Shown here: piece by piece, positions 44,024-52,658 of the stretch
How positions within the stretch are numbered: position 1 is the first letter of the stretch
Layout: each line of letters starts with the position of its first letter
Position numbers and translations under genes: made by a program
Notes under the pieces: generated by a model
What the model was told of the DNA's origin: nothing
The model's database searches: none
What the model saw: the letters and a program-made list of their open reading frames with translations, nothing else
Source: Mucilaginibacter defluvii
GTDB lineage: Bacteria > Bacteroidota > Bacteroidia > Sphingobacteriales > Sphingobacteriaceae
Direction of reading: 5' to 3'
Assembly: GCF_039543225.1 (NCBI RefSeq)
Contig: NZ_BAABJI010000002.1
Location: forward strand, 2,320,555 to 2,384,554
DNA: 64,000 nucleotides

Positions 44024-45088
44024 TTAAGCTTTATCTTTTTTGGCCAGCCACTCTGCCCCGGTTATACGGTAAACAAAGTTTTGCTTAGGCGCCTCACCAA
44101 AGTAACATACTTCCTGCTCACCGGTTTTAACGGCGCCGAGGCGGCCAATGGCTATTTGCGAACGGATGTTCTGTGCGCCTATGTGGAAAAACACGCTTTC
44201 TGCAAATTGAAAAGCATAATCCAGCATTAAGGTCTTTACCTGCCCGTTAATGCCTTTGCCCCAGTATGCGGTAGCGTAAAAGGTATAGCCTATAAATATG
44301 CTATTGTCATACTCATTATAATCGTAAAAGCGGGTGCTGCCAATGGTATTGCCCGTGGCTTTATCAACTACACGAAAAGCACCGCCGCTTTGCAATGCGC
44401 CTTCGAAAAAGTTGCGGAAAACATCTTCCTTCCACCTGTCCTTATTAGGGTGCTGCGCCCATATAGCCGGATCAGCAGCTACGTCATAAAGCAATCCGAA
44501 ATCATCCTGCTTTAAAGGGTAGAGTATAATCTTTTCTTTCTCGAGCAAGGGCTGCAGGTTAATATTGGCTTTCAGTGCCTTTTTCATCATGATATCGGTC
44601 TGCTCCTCGCCGCCTAATCTGAATATATGCTTATTAAAAGGCACAAAGCCGTTTTTCTCGTAAAAGTGGATGGCCCGCGAATTTTTCTCCCAAACGCCGA
44701 GCCATACATAATTGCATTTCAGTTCATCGGCAACCTGCATGGCTTTGTTATACAACAATTGCCCTACCTTTTTGCCATGATAAGCCGCGAGTACATAAAT
44801 ACGTTCTATCTCAAGCGCGGAAATATCTTCAGGCTCTGTTTGGGCGTTTCCGGTATTGAGCTTTAAGTAACCTATTACCTCGCTTTTATGCGAAGCAAAA
44901 TAAAATTGTGAATCTTCATTGCTTATTTCGCGGGTAAGTTTATCTACTGCAAAGCTCTCATCAAGGTATAAGGCAATGGTTTTTTTGCTATTACTATTTG
45001 TAAAAGTCTCGGCAAACGTTTGCCGGCCTATTTGCTGCAAGGTATATACATCATTAGGGTTTGCCCTGGTAATTGTTATATCATCCAT
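44024..45088 (-). CDS. Tandem GNAT acetyltransferase (two domains fused)
   Basis: A 354-residue protein from the ATG at 45088 (an upstream start at 45130 is less likely). Domain one (about 1-170) has the acetyl-CoA loop YVLAAYHGKKVGQLLYNKA and the C-terminal NYVWLGVWEKNSRAIHFYEKNGFVP. Domain two (about 180-354) is a RimJ-like GNAT, with IILYPLKQDDFGLLYDV, YWGKGINGQVKTLMLDYAF and ENVFFHIGAQNIRSQIAIGRLGAVKTGEQE-like ending. Each has its own acetyl-CoA motif. The two substrates are unknown. Single-domain GNATs are usual, so the fusion may couple two acetylations or have one regulatory half. Confidence 0.88.
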   Translation of the reverse strand: MDDITITRANPNDVYTLQQIGRQTFAETFTNSNSKKTIALYLDESFAVDKLTREISNEDSQFYFASHKSEVIGYLKLNTGNAQTEPEDISALEIERIYVLAAYHGKKVGQLLYNKAMQVADELKCNYVWLGVWEKNSRAIHFYEKNGFVPFNKHIFRLGGEEQTDIMMKKALKANINLQPLLEKEKIILYPLKQDDFGLLYDVAADPAIWAQHPNKDRWKEDVFRNFFEGALQSGGAFRVVDKATGNTIGSTRFYDYNEYDNSIFIGYTFYATAYWGKGINGQVKTLMLDYAFQFAESVFFHIGAQNIRSQIAIGRLGAVKTGEQEVCYFGEAPKQNFVYRITGAEWLAKKDKA

Positions 45089-45231
45089 GATATGGGTTTG
45101 CTGATTAAGATTAGCTGACAAAGTTAACACACATCAAAACATAGTAAACAAACATTGCCGGGCGCAGATTTGTTCAGCCATTTCATCCGCGAGGTAAATG
45201 AAACACCGGGATGCGATACAGATATTAAAAC

Positions 45232-45879
45232 ATGAAGGTAATTAACGCCCAACAAATAGCGGATATGGATAAGCCTTACCGCACCGCGCTGATGAACAGC
45301 GTAAGCGGCTATAAACCGCTGAACCTTTTAGGTACCATCAGCAGCGAGGGCAAACCAAATTTATGCATTGTAAGTTCGGTTTTTCATCTTGGCTCTAACC
45401 CGCCGCTTTTGGGTATGGTTATCCGCCCGGTTTGGCCACATAACGATAGTTTGAATAACATCCGCAACGTTGGCAAGTATACGCTCAGCAACGTACAAAC
45501 CGACACCTACCGTAACGCGCACCAAACCAGCGCAAGTTACCCTTCCGGTGTTTCTGAATTTGAGGAATGTGGCTTCACCGCTTATTATCAGGATGGCTTT
45601 AAACCGCCTTTCGTAGCCGAATCAACCATAAAGATCGGCCTGGAACTTGCCGAAATTATGGATGTACCGCTGAACGGAACAACTATCGTAATCGGTAAAA
45701 TAACACGTATTATAGTTGATGACCACGTAATTCAGCCGGATGGCAGCATTGATCATATCAGCGCCCAAACCGTTGCAGGCTCCGGGCTGGACAGTTACTT
45801 GTTGCCCCGGCTTTTAGAGCGGCTTACTTATGCCAAGCCCGGCACTACGCCGCAAAGCTTAAATTTTGACCAGAAATAA
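45232..45879 (+). CDS. Flavin reductase family protein
   Basis: A 215-residue FMN-binding split-barrel protein. Visible are TALMNSVSGYKPLNLLGTISSEGKPNLCIVSSVFHLGSNPPLLGMVIRP (binding of the FMN phosphate and ring), NIRNVGKYTLSNVQ, and the dimer-region SGVSEFEECGFT. It reduces flavin or binds FMN for an oxygenase partner; none is adjacent. A terminator follows about 100 bp downstream. Confidence 0.85.
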   Translation: MKVINAQQIADMDKPYRTALMNSVSGYKPLNLLGTISSEGKPNLCIVSSVFHLGSNPPLLGMVIRPVWPHNDSLNNIRNVGKYTLSNVQTDTYRNAHQTSASYPSGVSEFEECGFTAYYQDGFKPPFVAESTIKIGLELAEIMDVPLNGTTIVIGKITRIIVDDHVIQPDGSIDHISAQTVAGSGLDSYLLPRLLERLTYAKPGTTPQSLNFDQK

Positions 45880-45986
45880 CCACTTCGCCTGCAACATTTT
45901 CGATACAAATCAGTTTATGTATTTTTAGATACGTCCGATGCCAGATTTAGCCGTTCCGCACTCATTAGAAATAATGATTATGAGTT

Positions 45987-46018
45987 TCAGGGCTTCGTTA
46001 GAGGCCCTGATTTTTTTT
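45987..46018 (+). terminator. Intrinsic terminator after the flavin reductase gene
   Basis: A 7-bp stem (TCAGGGC against GCCCTGA) with a 10-base loop followed by eight T residues. It ends the plus-strand transcript before the permease gene at 46058. Confidence 0.85.
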
Positions 46019-46057
46019 AGACAGATACGCGGGCTGATCATTACCTGTTATTAAAGC

Positions 46058-47305
46058 ATGAACAATTACCTTATCTGGTTTATTTCGCTGTTAGCCATAG
46101 CCGGTGTCATCATCAGGCCGTTTAAATTACCTGAAGCTGTTTGGGCAACAAGCGGCGCTTCCCTGCTCCTAATCTTCGGGCTTATACCGGTCAAAGCAGC
46201 TATTGCCGGGGTTGAAAAGGGGACAGGTGTTTACCTGTTTTTAGCGGGAATGATGCTACTCTCAGAAGCCGCCCGCGAGGAGAAGTTATTCGACTGGATA
46301 GCAGCCCATGCTGTAAAAGCATCGCGAGGTTCGGCAAACCGGCTGTTTCTTTTGATCTTTCTGTCGGGTGTCGTCGTAACGGCGCTCCTGTCAAATGATG
46401 CAACCGCGGTAGTGTTAACCCCTGCCGTAATAGCCGCCACCCGGGCATCAGACGTAAAAAATAATTTGCCATACTTGTTGATCTGCGCTTTTATTGCCAA
46501 CGCCGCATCGTTTGTTTTACCCATATCAAACCCGGCAAACCTGGTGATATATCAAACCCGGTTACCGTCATTGGGCAGTTGGTTCGCGCAATTCCTGCTG
46601 CCTTCAGTTATCGTTATCGCCCTCACTTATTTTATCCTGAAGCTCTCGCAACGGAAAGCTTTATCAGAAAGATTTAGCACCGATAGCCCGGTAGTTGCCT
46701 TGAGCACAACCGGCAGACTGGCGCTTTACGGCATCATATTTACAGTATTTGTGTTGCTTATCTGCTCAGCCTATTCTGTTCCGCTTGGCTGGCCTACTTT
46801 TATTACAGGTTTTCTATGTACAGTAATCATCAGCATCATCGATAAAAAATCAATCCTGAAAGCTTTTGGCCACGTATCATGGAGCGTGTTAATACTGGTG
46901 GCCGGATTGTTCATAATAGTTGAAGGGCTAACACAAACCGGCATTACGCTTCACCTGGCTACCGTACTTGCAACCGCCGCGAAGCAAAACGTTAACAACG
47001 CGGCAATAGCTACCGGCGGAATAATTGGCATAGCCTGCAACCTGATGAATAATTTACCTGCCGGATTAATAGCTGGCGAGATTGCACAAACCGCTGTGAT
47101 ACCTGATTTAGTAAGAAAAGCTATGCTGATTGGCATTGACCTTGGCCCCAACCTTTCGGTTACAGGTTCGCTTGCAACCATACTGTGGTTGCAGGCTTTG
47201 CGCCGCGAGGGCGTTACCATAAGTGCCGCACAGTTTTTAAAGACAGGCCTGTTCGTTATGCTGCTGCCCATGCTGGTGATATTATTACTATTGCCTTATA
47301 TCTAA
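46058..47305 (+). CDS. ArsB-like ion permease (IT superfamily)
   Basis: A 415-residue protein with about 11 hydrophobic segments. It has the ArsB/NhaD pattern: FKLPEAVWATSGASLLL near the start, FLAGMMLLSEAAREEKLFDWIA, TALLSNDATAVVLTPAVIA in the first hairpin re-entrant region and NLMNNLPAGLIAG in the second. The paired N-D/N-N-L-P signatures are typical of arsenite/antimonite exporters and relatives. No arsR or arsC is nearby, so arsenite is the likeliest but unproven substrate. Confidence 0.85.
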   Translation: MNNYLIWFISLLAIAGVIIRPFKLPEAVWATSGASLLLIFGLIPVKAAIAGVEKGTGVYLFLAGMMLLSEAAREEKLFDWIAAHAVKASRGSANRLFLLIFLSGVVVTALLSNDATAVVLTPAVIAATRASDVKNNLPYLLICAFIANAASFVLPISNPANLVIYQTRLPSLGSWFAQFLLPSVIVIALTYFILKLSQRKALSERFSTDSPVVALSTTGRLALYGIIFTVFVLLICSAYSVPLGWPTFITGFLCTVIISIIDKKSILKAFGHVSWSVLILVAGLFIIVEGLTQTGITLHLATVLATAAKQNVNNAAIATGGIIGIACNLMNNLPAGLIAGEIAQTAVIPDLVRKAMLIGIDLGPNLSVTGSLATILWLQALRREGVTISAAQFLKTGLFVMLLPMLVILLLLPYI

Positions 47306-47315
47306 TTAAACTTAA

Positions 47316-47687
47316 CTAAGCAGCTGATTGCGTATTCAGTTTATCTACTGCGTCCATAAAATCGCCAATATCAAAAGGTTTGGCCAGGTAAGCGCTCGCA
47401 CCGGCATTTTTGGCAATCTCAGCGCCATCGCGGCTGGCTGATATTATAAGCACAGGCAAATGTGCATACGCAGATGTTGAACGTACTTTCGAGATGATCT
47501 GATCGCCTGAAAGCACGGGCATCCACAGATCAAGTATCAGTATATCGGGTTGTACCTTCGCCATCCTGTCAAACACCTTTAAACTATTTTGCTCAGTGGT
47601 TACTTCGTATTCCTCCGCTTCGAGCACCATTTCCAGCATTTCCAGAATGCCTTCGTCATCGTCACAAATAAGTATCTTTTTCTTCAT
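47316..47687 (-). CDS. Single-domain response regulator
   Basis: A 123-residue receiver-only protein: acidic DDDE near 9-12, phospho-acceptor Asp in ILILDLWMPV near 54-56, ISASRDG (Thr/Ser) and AYLAKPFD (Lys). There is no output domain. It is encoded 7 bp after the LOV histidine kinase in the same direction and is its evident partner. As with other CheY-type proteins it would act by protein-protein contact or in a phosphorelay. Confidence 0.93.
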   Translation of the reverse strand: MKKKILICDDDEGILEMLEMVLEAEEYEVTTEQNSLKVFDRMAKVQPDILILDLWMPVLSGDQIISKVRSTSAYAHLPVLIISASRDGAEIAKNAGASAYLAKPFDIGDFMDAVDKLNTQSAA

Positions 47688-47694
47688 AGTCCAA

Positions 47695-49230
47695 TTAATT
47701 CAGGGGGAGCGTAAAATTAAAGGTCGATCCTTTTCCGTACTCACTGTCAACCCAAAGGCCGCCGCCATGGTTTTTGATGATCTGCTCGCATATATAAAGC
47801 CCAATACCCATGCCCGGAAAGCTTTTTTGCGTTTCTGACGAACGGTAGAAACGCTCGAATATCTTTTTCTGATCGGCCGGACTAATGCCCAGCCCGTAAT
47901 CAGTAACCGAAAATTTTACATAATCGCCCAACACTGCCAGATGCACATCAATACTTGTAGAATCCGGAGAATATTTTATCGCGTTTGACAGCAGGTTACT
48001 CACCACCTGGCTCAGTTGCGATTCATCGCCGCGGTATTTTATTCCGGTTTTTCCGCTAACGCGAATGCAGTGGTTGGATGATGCCGCCTGCAGGCTGTCA
48101 ACCATTTCAGTCACCATTTCGTCCAAATCAAACTCTTCTTTAACCAGGGTGATGTTGCCGGTTTGAATGCGCGATACTTCTAACAACTCCTGTATCAAAT
48201 TATTAAGCTTATCGGCATGCCTTGCTGTTTTTTTGATGATATCCTTCAACTTTTCGCTTGACTCAGGTGGCAGCAGACGCTCCATAATCTGGATGTAGCC
48301 CTTAATAGTGGTTAAAGGCGTTTTTAGTTCATGGCTGGCAACGGACAAGAAATCGTCTTTGCGTTGCTCAATTGCCCGACGTTCGGTAATATCTTCTATA
48401 GCTAAAAGTATGCGGTCCTTATACTCCCCTTCCAACTCTATCCTGTGCGCGTTCAGCAGCATCAGCTTTTTGCCGATGTGCGGAAAATTGTGTTCCACTT
48501 CAAAATCGAGCACCGGGTTATTTGTAGGCAATATTTTTTCTAACAGCTCTTTAAGCTTAGGTATGTTCCATTGCCCGTTACCCAGATCATAAAGGCTTTT
48601 ATCCTCGGTTTCGGAAAGACTTACCTTGAAAGTGTTTAAAAAATGCTGATTCGCACTGACTACTTTCAGGCCCGGATCAAGCACCAGCAAACTCTCCCTT
48701 ACTGTTTGAACTATACTTTGCAAATACTCCCTGCTGGCGTTTAATTCATCAGTACGCTCCGCTATCTTTTCTTCGCGCAACCGCTTTTCGTGCCGCAGAT
48801 CCTCTTCGGCTTTTTTGCGCCGGGTAACATTATGCTGTACGCCTACAAAATGGGTAACCTTACCCTCTGGCGATTTTATGGGCGATACGTAAAGTTCATT
48901 CCAAAACAGTTCGCCATCCTTGCGGTAATTCCTTATCTCTACCGATACGTTTTGCCCGTTTTTAACAGCCTCCCGTAATTTTTCCCGTTCAGGCTGCTGC
49001 CGGTCATCTGCCTGCAAAAACCGACAATTGTGTCCAATAATATCATTCTTTTCGTAACCGGTCATCTTCTCAAATGAGCTGTTACAATAAATAATGGGAT
49101 TGTCGGGCAATTGGTTATCAGTTATGATAATACCTGATACGCTGGCATCTAATGCCGCTTTAATAAGCGTGAGGCTTATTGAATTATCTGAATCGCGGGG
49201 TAACTGATCGGCTTTAAACGTATTTTCCAT
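47695..49230 (-). CDS. LOV-domain histidine kinase (probable blue-light receptor)
   Basis: A 511-residue soluble kinase from the ATG at 49230. The first PAS domain (about 20-135) carries the LOV motif GHNCRFLQ, with the photoactive Cys at residue 69 (codon 49024-49026). The other flavin contacts of LOV domains are also present: Asn/Arg/Gln in NCRFLQ, Asn in NYRKDGELFWNEL (twice) and Gln in FVGVQHNVT. A coiled linker (KAEEDLRHEKRLREEK) leads to a second PAS domain (about 165-280), then SHELKTPLTT with the His, and the ATPase (NLLSNAIKYS, DYGLGI, GMGIGLYI). The motif strongly supports flavin photochemistry; the response in this bacterium is unknown. A single-domain regulator follows 7 bp downstream. 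Confidence 0.9.
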   Translation of the reverse strand: MENTFKADQLPRDSDNSISLTLIKAALDASVSGIIITDNQLPDNPIIYCNSSFEKMTGYEKNDIIGHNCRFLQADDRQQPEREKLREAVKNGQNVSVEIRNYRKDGELFWNELYVSPIKSPEGKVTHFVGVQHNVTRRKKAEEDLRHEKRLREEKIAERTDELNASREYLQSIVQTVRESLLVLDPGLKVVSANQHFLNTFKVSLSETEDKSLYDLGNGQWNIPKLKELLEKILPTNNPVLDFEVEHNFPHIGKKLMLLNAHRIELEGEYKDRILLAIEDITERRAIEQRKDDFLSVASHELKTPLTTIKGYIQIMERLLPPESSEKLKDIIKKTARHADKLNNLIQELLEVSRIQTGNITLVKEEFDLDEMVTEMVDSLQAASSNHCIRVSGKTGIKYRGDESQLSQVVSNLLSNAIKYSPDSTSIDVHLAVLGDYVKFSVTDYGLGISPADQKKIFERFYRSSETQKSFPGMGIGLYICEQIIKNHGGGLWVDSEYGKGSTFNFTLPLN

Positions 49231-49465
49231 ATTCGACAAATAATATTCCCAGATGCGAGTTTAGGAATAAGTGTTTGCCCAACTGCTGGTTTGTGCATCA
49301 ATATCAAAAAACGTTCCAGTATGATTATTCCATCTTATCTGCGACTGCGCCAGAGGCACTTAAATTCCGGCAATCCGCAAAACTTTAAACAAAACTGCGC
49401 TTAATGCGCTTATAAAATACTGGTTTGCAGTTAAAGTGAGCTGGTTTTCCCTTAATAAAACGGCT

Positions 49466-50710
49466 ATGGATTTAATCATTATTATTACCGCTCTGTTAGC
49501 AATCAGTACAATTTTTAGTTTTATAAACGCCCGCTGGATAAAACTCCCCGGCGTTATCGGGGTGATGGTTTTAGCCATTGTAGCCGCTTTCATTACGGTA
49601 GTAGCCGGATCGGCTGTGTCCGGTTTCACCAAGTTTATACTGGAACTTACCAATTCCATTGATTTTTCAAAAACGCTGCTGGATGTAATGCTGGGCTTTT
49701 TACTTTTTGCCAGCGCACTGCATTTTGATGTTAACAAATTACGTGAAAACCTGCGCGGTGTACTGCTGATCAGCACTATAGGTGTTATACTTTCAACCAT
49801 AATTTTTGCCGGCTTGTTTTATGGGCTACTGCATTTGTGCAGTATGGATATACCATTTATTTATTGCCTGGTATTTGGCGCGCTGATATCACCAACTGAT
49901 GCTGTTGCTGTAGCCGCATTGCTCACCAAATCAAAAATGCCCGAAAGGTTAAAAACTATCATCTCCGGCGAGTCACTATTTAATGATGGCATCGGCATCG
50001 TGCTGTTCGTCAGCTTTTCGGAAGTGGCCAGCATCCCTGAAAAGAATTTTTCGGTCACAGAGGCAGCCAAACTTTTTGGTCAGGAAGTTTTTGGCGGATT
50101 GCTGCTGGGTGGTATACTGGGCTTAGCCGCCTACCGCATGATGCGGTTAATACAGGATTTTCAAACCATCGTAATGATATCGGTTACGTTGGTGCTTAGC
50201 ATAGCGGCGATAGCAGGTATATTCCATGTTTCGGCGCCGTTGGCTGTAGTAGCCGCGGGTCTGCTTATAGGTAGCCACAGCTTTAATCAGCACGAATCTA
50301 TAAGCCATAGTGAAAACCTGGAGCGCATATGGTCGCTGGCTGATGAATTGCTCAACACGGTACTTTTTGTATTAATTGGCCTGCAACTGGTATCTATAGC
50401 AGTTCGGCCAGATTATTTGCTCATCGGCGTAGCGGCTATTGTTATACTACTTGCCGCACGTGCGCTCAGCATTGTGCTACCAATAGCTTTTTTACGGCGA
50501 ACGCTTTCCCTTCAATATAGCAGTGTAGCAATACTTACCTGGGGCGGTTTACGGGGTGGCATTTCGGTAGCGCTTGCCCTCTCGCTACCTGATTCACCCT
50601 ACAAACCGTTGATACTTACAGCCGGGTTTGTAATTGTGGTATTCTCTATAGTTGTACAGGGGCTCACGCTTAATAAGTTTATCAATATGCTGGTAAAAAA
50701 CCCGGGATAG
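49466..50710 (+). CDS. CPA1 family Na+/H+ antiporter
   Basis: A 414-residue protein from the ATG at 49466, with about 12 membrane segments. The characteristic cation-binding region is GALISPTDAVAVAALL in TM5/6, with FNDGIGIVLF and ILTWGGLRGGISVALALSLP near TM10/11, as in NhaP/NHE exchangers. It exchanges Na+ or K+ for protons across the inner membrane. It is divergent from the LOV kinase, with 235 bp between the starts. Confidence 0.92.
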   Translation: MDLIIIITALLAISTIFSFINARWIKLPGVIGVMVLAIVAAFITVVAGSAVSGFTKFILELTNSIDFSKTLLDVMLGFLLFASALHFDVNKLRENLRGVLLISTIGVILSTIIFAGLFYGLLHLCSMDIPFIYCLVFGALISPTDAVAVAALLTKSKMPERLKTIISGESLFNDGIGIVLFVSFSEVASIPEKNFSVTEAAKLFGQEVFGGLLLGGILGLAAYRMMRLIQDFQTIVMISVTLVLSIAAIAGIFHVSAPLAVVAAGLLIGSHSFNQHESISHSENLERIWSLADELLNTVLFVLIGLQLVSIAVRPDYLLIGVAAIVILLAARALSIVLPIAFLRRTLSLQYSSVAILTWGGLRGGISVALALSLPDSPYKPLILTAGFVIVVFSIVVQGLTLNKFINMLVKNPG

Positions 50711-50986
50711 TTCAACGGCAAAGATCAATATAATAATAAACGGTGTTACGTATATGATCATAAACATCGATGGCATTAACGCTAACCCAAGGCCCCCACG
50801 CTGCACGTGTTAAAAGCTCGAGCATAAAAAAACACCAAAACCCAGCAGTTATTAAAAGCCATGAGCTTAACGCATACTACAAGCGGTTAACTTAGCTTTT
50901 ATCAATAACAAACGATGATTTTCGCCATTCATCACACATATTTAAGTTACAAGGGTTTTATATAGATCACACCATTAAACGGATCT

Positions 50987-51526
50987 ATGAAAAACAAACA
51001 CTTCATTATACTCGGCTTAGCCGGTGCGGCGGCAGCCGCAATAGCGCTTAGCCTTTCGTCATGCGTATCAATACCGAAAGGTGCCCGGGCGGTTACGCCT
51101 TTTAATAAAAACAAATACCTGGGTACCTGGTACGAAATTGCACGTATGGATTTTAAGTTTGAGAAGGGCTTGGAACAGGTTACCGCCACCTATTCGTTAA
51201 TTGATGACGAAACCATCCGCGTTGATAATAAAGGTTACAAAACCAAAGATGGCAAGTGGAAACAAAGCATAGGTAAAGCCAAACCAGCGGGCGAGCCAAC
51301 CGAGGGCAGATTAAAGGTATCATTCTTCGGCCCGATTTATGCCGGTTATAATATAATAGCTATCGATCCGGATTATCAATATGCGCTGATTGCAGGTAAT
51401 AACCTCAAGTACCTTTGGCTGCTATCGCGCGAGAAAACAATGCCCGAGGCGGTGAAGCAAAACTACCTGGAAAAAGCCAGGGCACTGGGTTATGATACGG
51501 ATAAGCTGGTTTGGACAAAACAGTAA
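50987..51526 (+). CDS. blc: Lipocalin family protein (Blc-like)
   Basis: A 179-residue lipoprotein with lipobox LSSC (Cys26) after a hydrophobic signal. The lipocalin motif 1 is NKYLGTWYEIARMDFKFEKGL; motif 2 is around YNIIAIDPDYQYALIAGNNLKYLWLLSR. This matches the bacterial Blc group, which binds membrane lipids such as lysophospholipids in the envelope. The 276-bp region before it holds no gene. It ends at a strong hairpin shared with the convergent phosphatase gene. Confidence 0.9.
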   Translation: MKNKHFIILGLAGAAAAAIALSLSSCVSIPKGARAVTPFNKNKYLGTWYEIARMDFKFEKGLEQVTATYSLIDDETIRVDNKGYKTKDGKWKQSIGKAKPAGEPTEGRLKVSFFGPIYAGYNIIAIDPDYQYALIAGNNLKYLWLLSREKTMPEAVKQNYLEKARALGYDTDKLVWTKQ

Positions 51527-51556
51527 GACGAAATATCGCCTCGTTGATCTGGAAGG

Positions 51557-51603
51557 AAAGTCCGGCATGGTGCGCGTACCAACGCTCATCCTTGCCGGAC
51601 TTT
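51557..51603. terminator. Bidirectional hairpin between lipocalin and phosphatase genes
   Basis: An 11-bp perfect stem (AAAGTCCGGCA against TGCCGGACTTT) with an inner TGGT/ACCA pairing. It lies between convergent genes, 31 bp after one stop and 9 bp before the other, and has A or T runs on both sides. Confidence 0.75.
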
Positions 51604-51611
51604 ATATAATC

Positions 51612-52592
51612 TTAATTGCTGATAGATATCTTTTTTAAAACCTTGCCCTTGCGGTCAATAGCCTGCATGAGTAATGACTTATCAGTGAGGGAAAAAATCA
51701 TGAAGCCTTGAATGGGTGCAAAGAAATCAACCGGGCCGCGTGGTATCAGCTCTTCATTGGCTTCGCTGCCCGCGCCTGAAATAAAGTGGTGGGTAAATTT
51801 TTGCGGCGGATGATAATACTGTAAATGATGCTCGTGGCCGGATAGGTATACATTTACATTATACTTCTCAAACAAACCCTCGAGTGAGTAGCGCATCTCC
51901 GGCTTGTTAAGTGCCCGGTTACCGGCTGTATATAACGGATGATGACCAATAACTATCTTCCATTTGATGGTTGAGCTGGTATCAGCCAAAACCGTTTCAA
52001 GCCATTGCTTTTGTTTGGCACTATCCTGCTTTATCAGTTCGTCGCGGTATGCGCTTTTATACGATGATGGCTCCAGCGGGTTGGTATCAATAAATACAAA
52101 CAAAGCCTCAGCATTTTTGCCTACACGGCGTTTAAATGAGTAATACCGCGCAGGCATATTCCAGCGGCCGCTTACCTGCGAATAATCCACCTCGGCCTGC
52201 GGGTTTTGATGATAATCATGATTACCCAGCACGGCATACCAGGGGCGGTGCAGCGGGTACTGGTAGAAAACATTCTCAAATGATAGGTTCCAAAGCGGAT
52301 CGTGCACACTTTGCACCCCGTCGGGGTAAATATTATCACCTGTAGCAACAATAAATTCGGCATTTACACCGGTTACCGCTTTGGCCAGGTTAGCTGCCAT
52401 ATCCTTCTGAAAATATTCGCCTCCGCGGCCAAAATCGCCAACGGCTGCAAATTCAAGGGCGCCGTCAACACTCTCCTGCCCTTTAATATGGCCACCACGG
52501 TAACCTTTTATATATTCGGCCTTATAATCTTTAGTTTGGCACAACGCCTGACCGGCTAAGGCAAGCAACACAACGCATAATTTTATCTTCAT
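51612..52592 (-). CDS. Purple-acid-type metallophosphoesterase
   Basis: A 326-residue exported phosphatase with signal MKIKLCVVLLALAGQALCQ. The metal-binding motifs of the purple acid/tartrate-resistant phosphatase type are in order: VGDFGRGG, ATGDNIYPDG, LGNHDYHQNP, IGHHPLYTAG and SGHEHHLQ. It should release phosphate from organic phosphates in the periplasm or outside. It follows the SusD gene by 66 bp with a hairpin between, so it may belong to the Sus-like locus or have its own promoter. Confidence 0.92.
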   Translation of the reverse strand: MKIKLCVVLLALAGQALCQTKDYKAEYIKGYRGGHIKGQESVDGALEFAAVGDFGRGGEYFQKDMAANLAKAVTGVNAEFIVATGDNIYPDGVQSVHDPLWNLSFENVFYQYPLHRPWYAVLGNHDYHQNPQAEVDYSQVSGRWNMPARYYSFKRRVGKNAEALFVFIDTNPLEPSSYKSAYRDELIKQDSAKQKQWLETVLADTSSTIKWKIVIGHHPLYTAGNRALNKPEMRYSLEGLFEKYNVNVYLSGHEHHLQYYHPPQKFTHHFISGAGSEANEELIPRGPVDFFAPIQGFMIFSLTDKSLLMQAIDRKGKVLKKISISN

Positions 52593-52609
52593 AAACTACC
52601 TGAAATATA

Positions 52610-52638
52610 ATAGCCCCGCTACAATGCAGCAGGGCTAT
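52610..52638 (-). terminator. Hairpin after the SusD gene
   Basis: A stem of ATAGCCC against GGGCTAT (7 bp), with an inner GCT/AGC pairing, placed 20 bp after the SusD stop on the minus strand. The following U tract is interrupted, so partial readthrough into the phosphatase gene is plausible. Confidence 0.6.
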
Positions 52639-52658
52639 AATTTAAATATTTAATTTAA

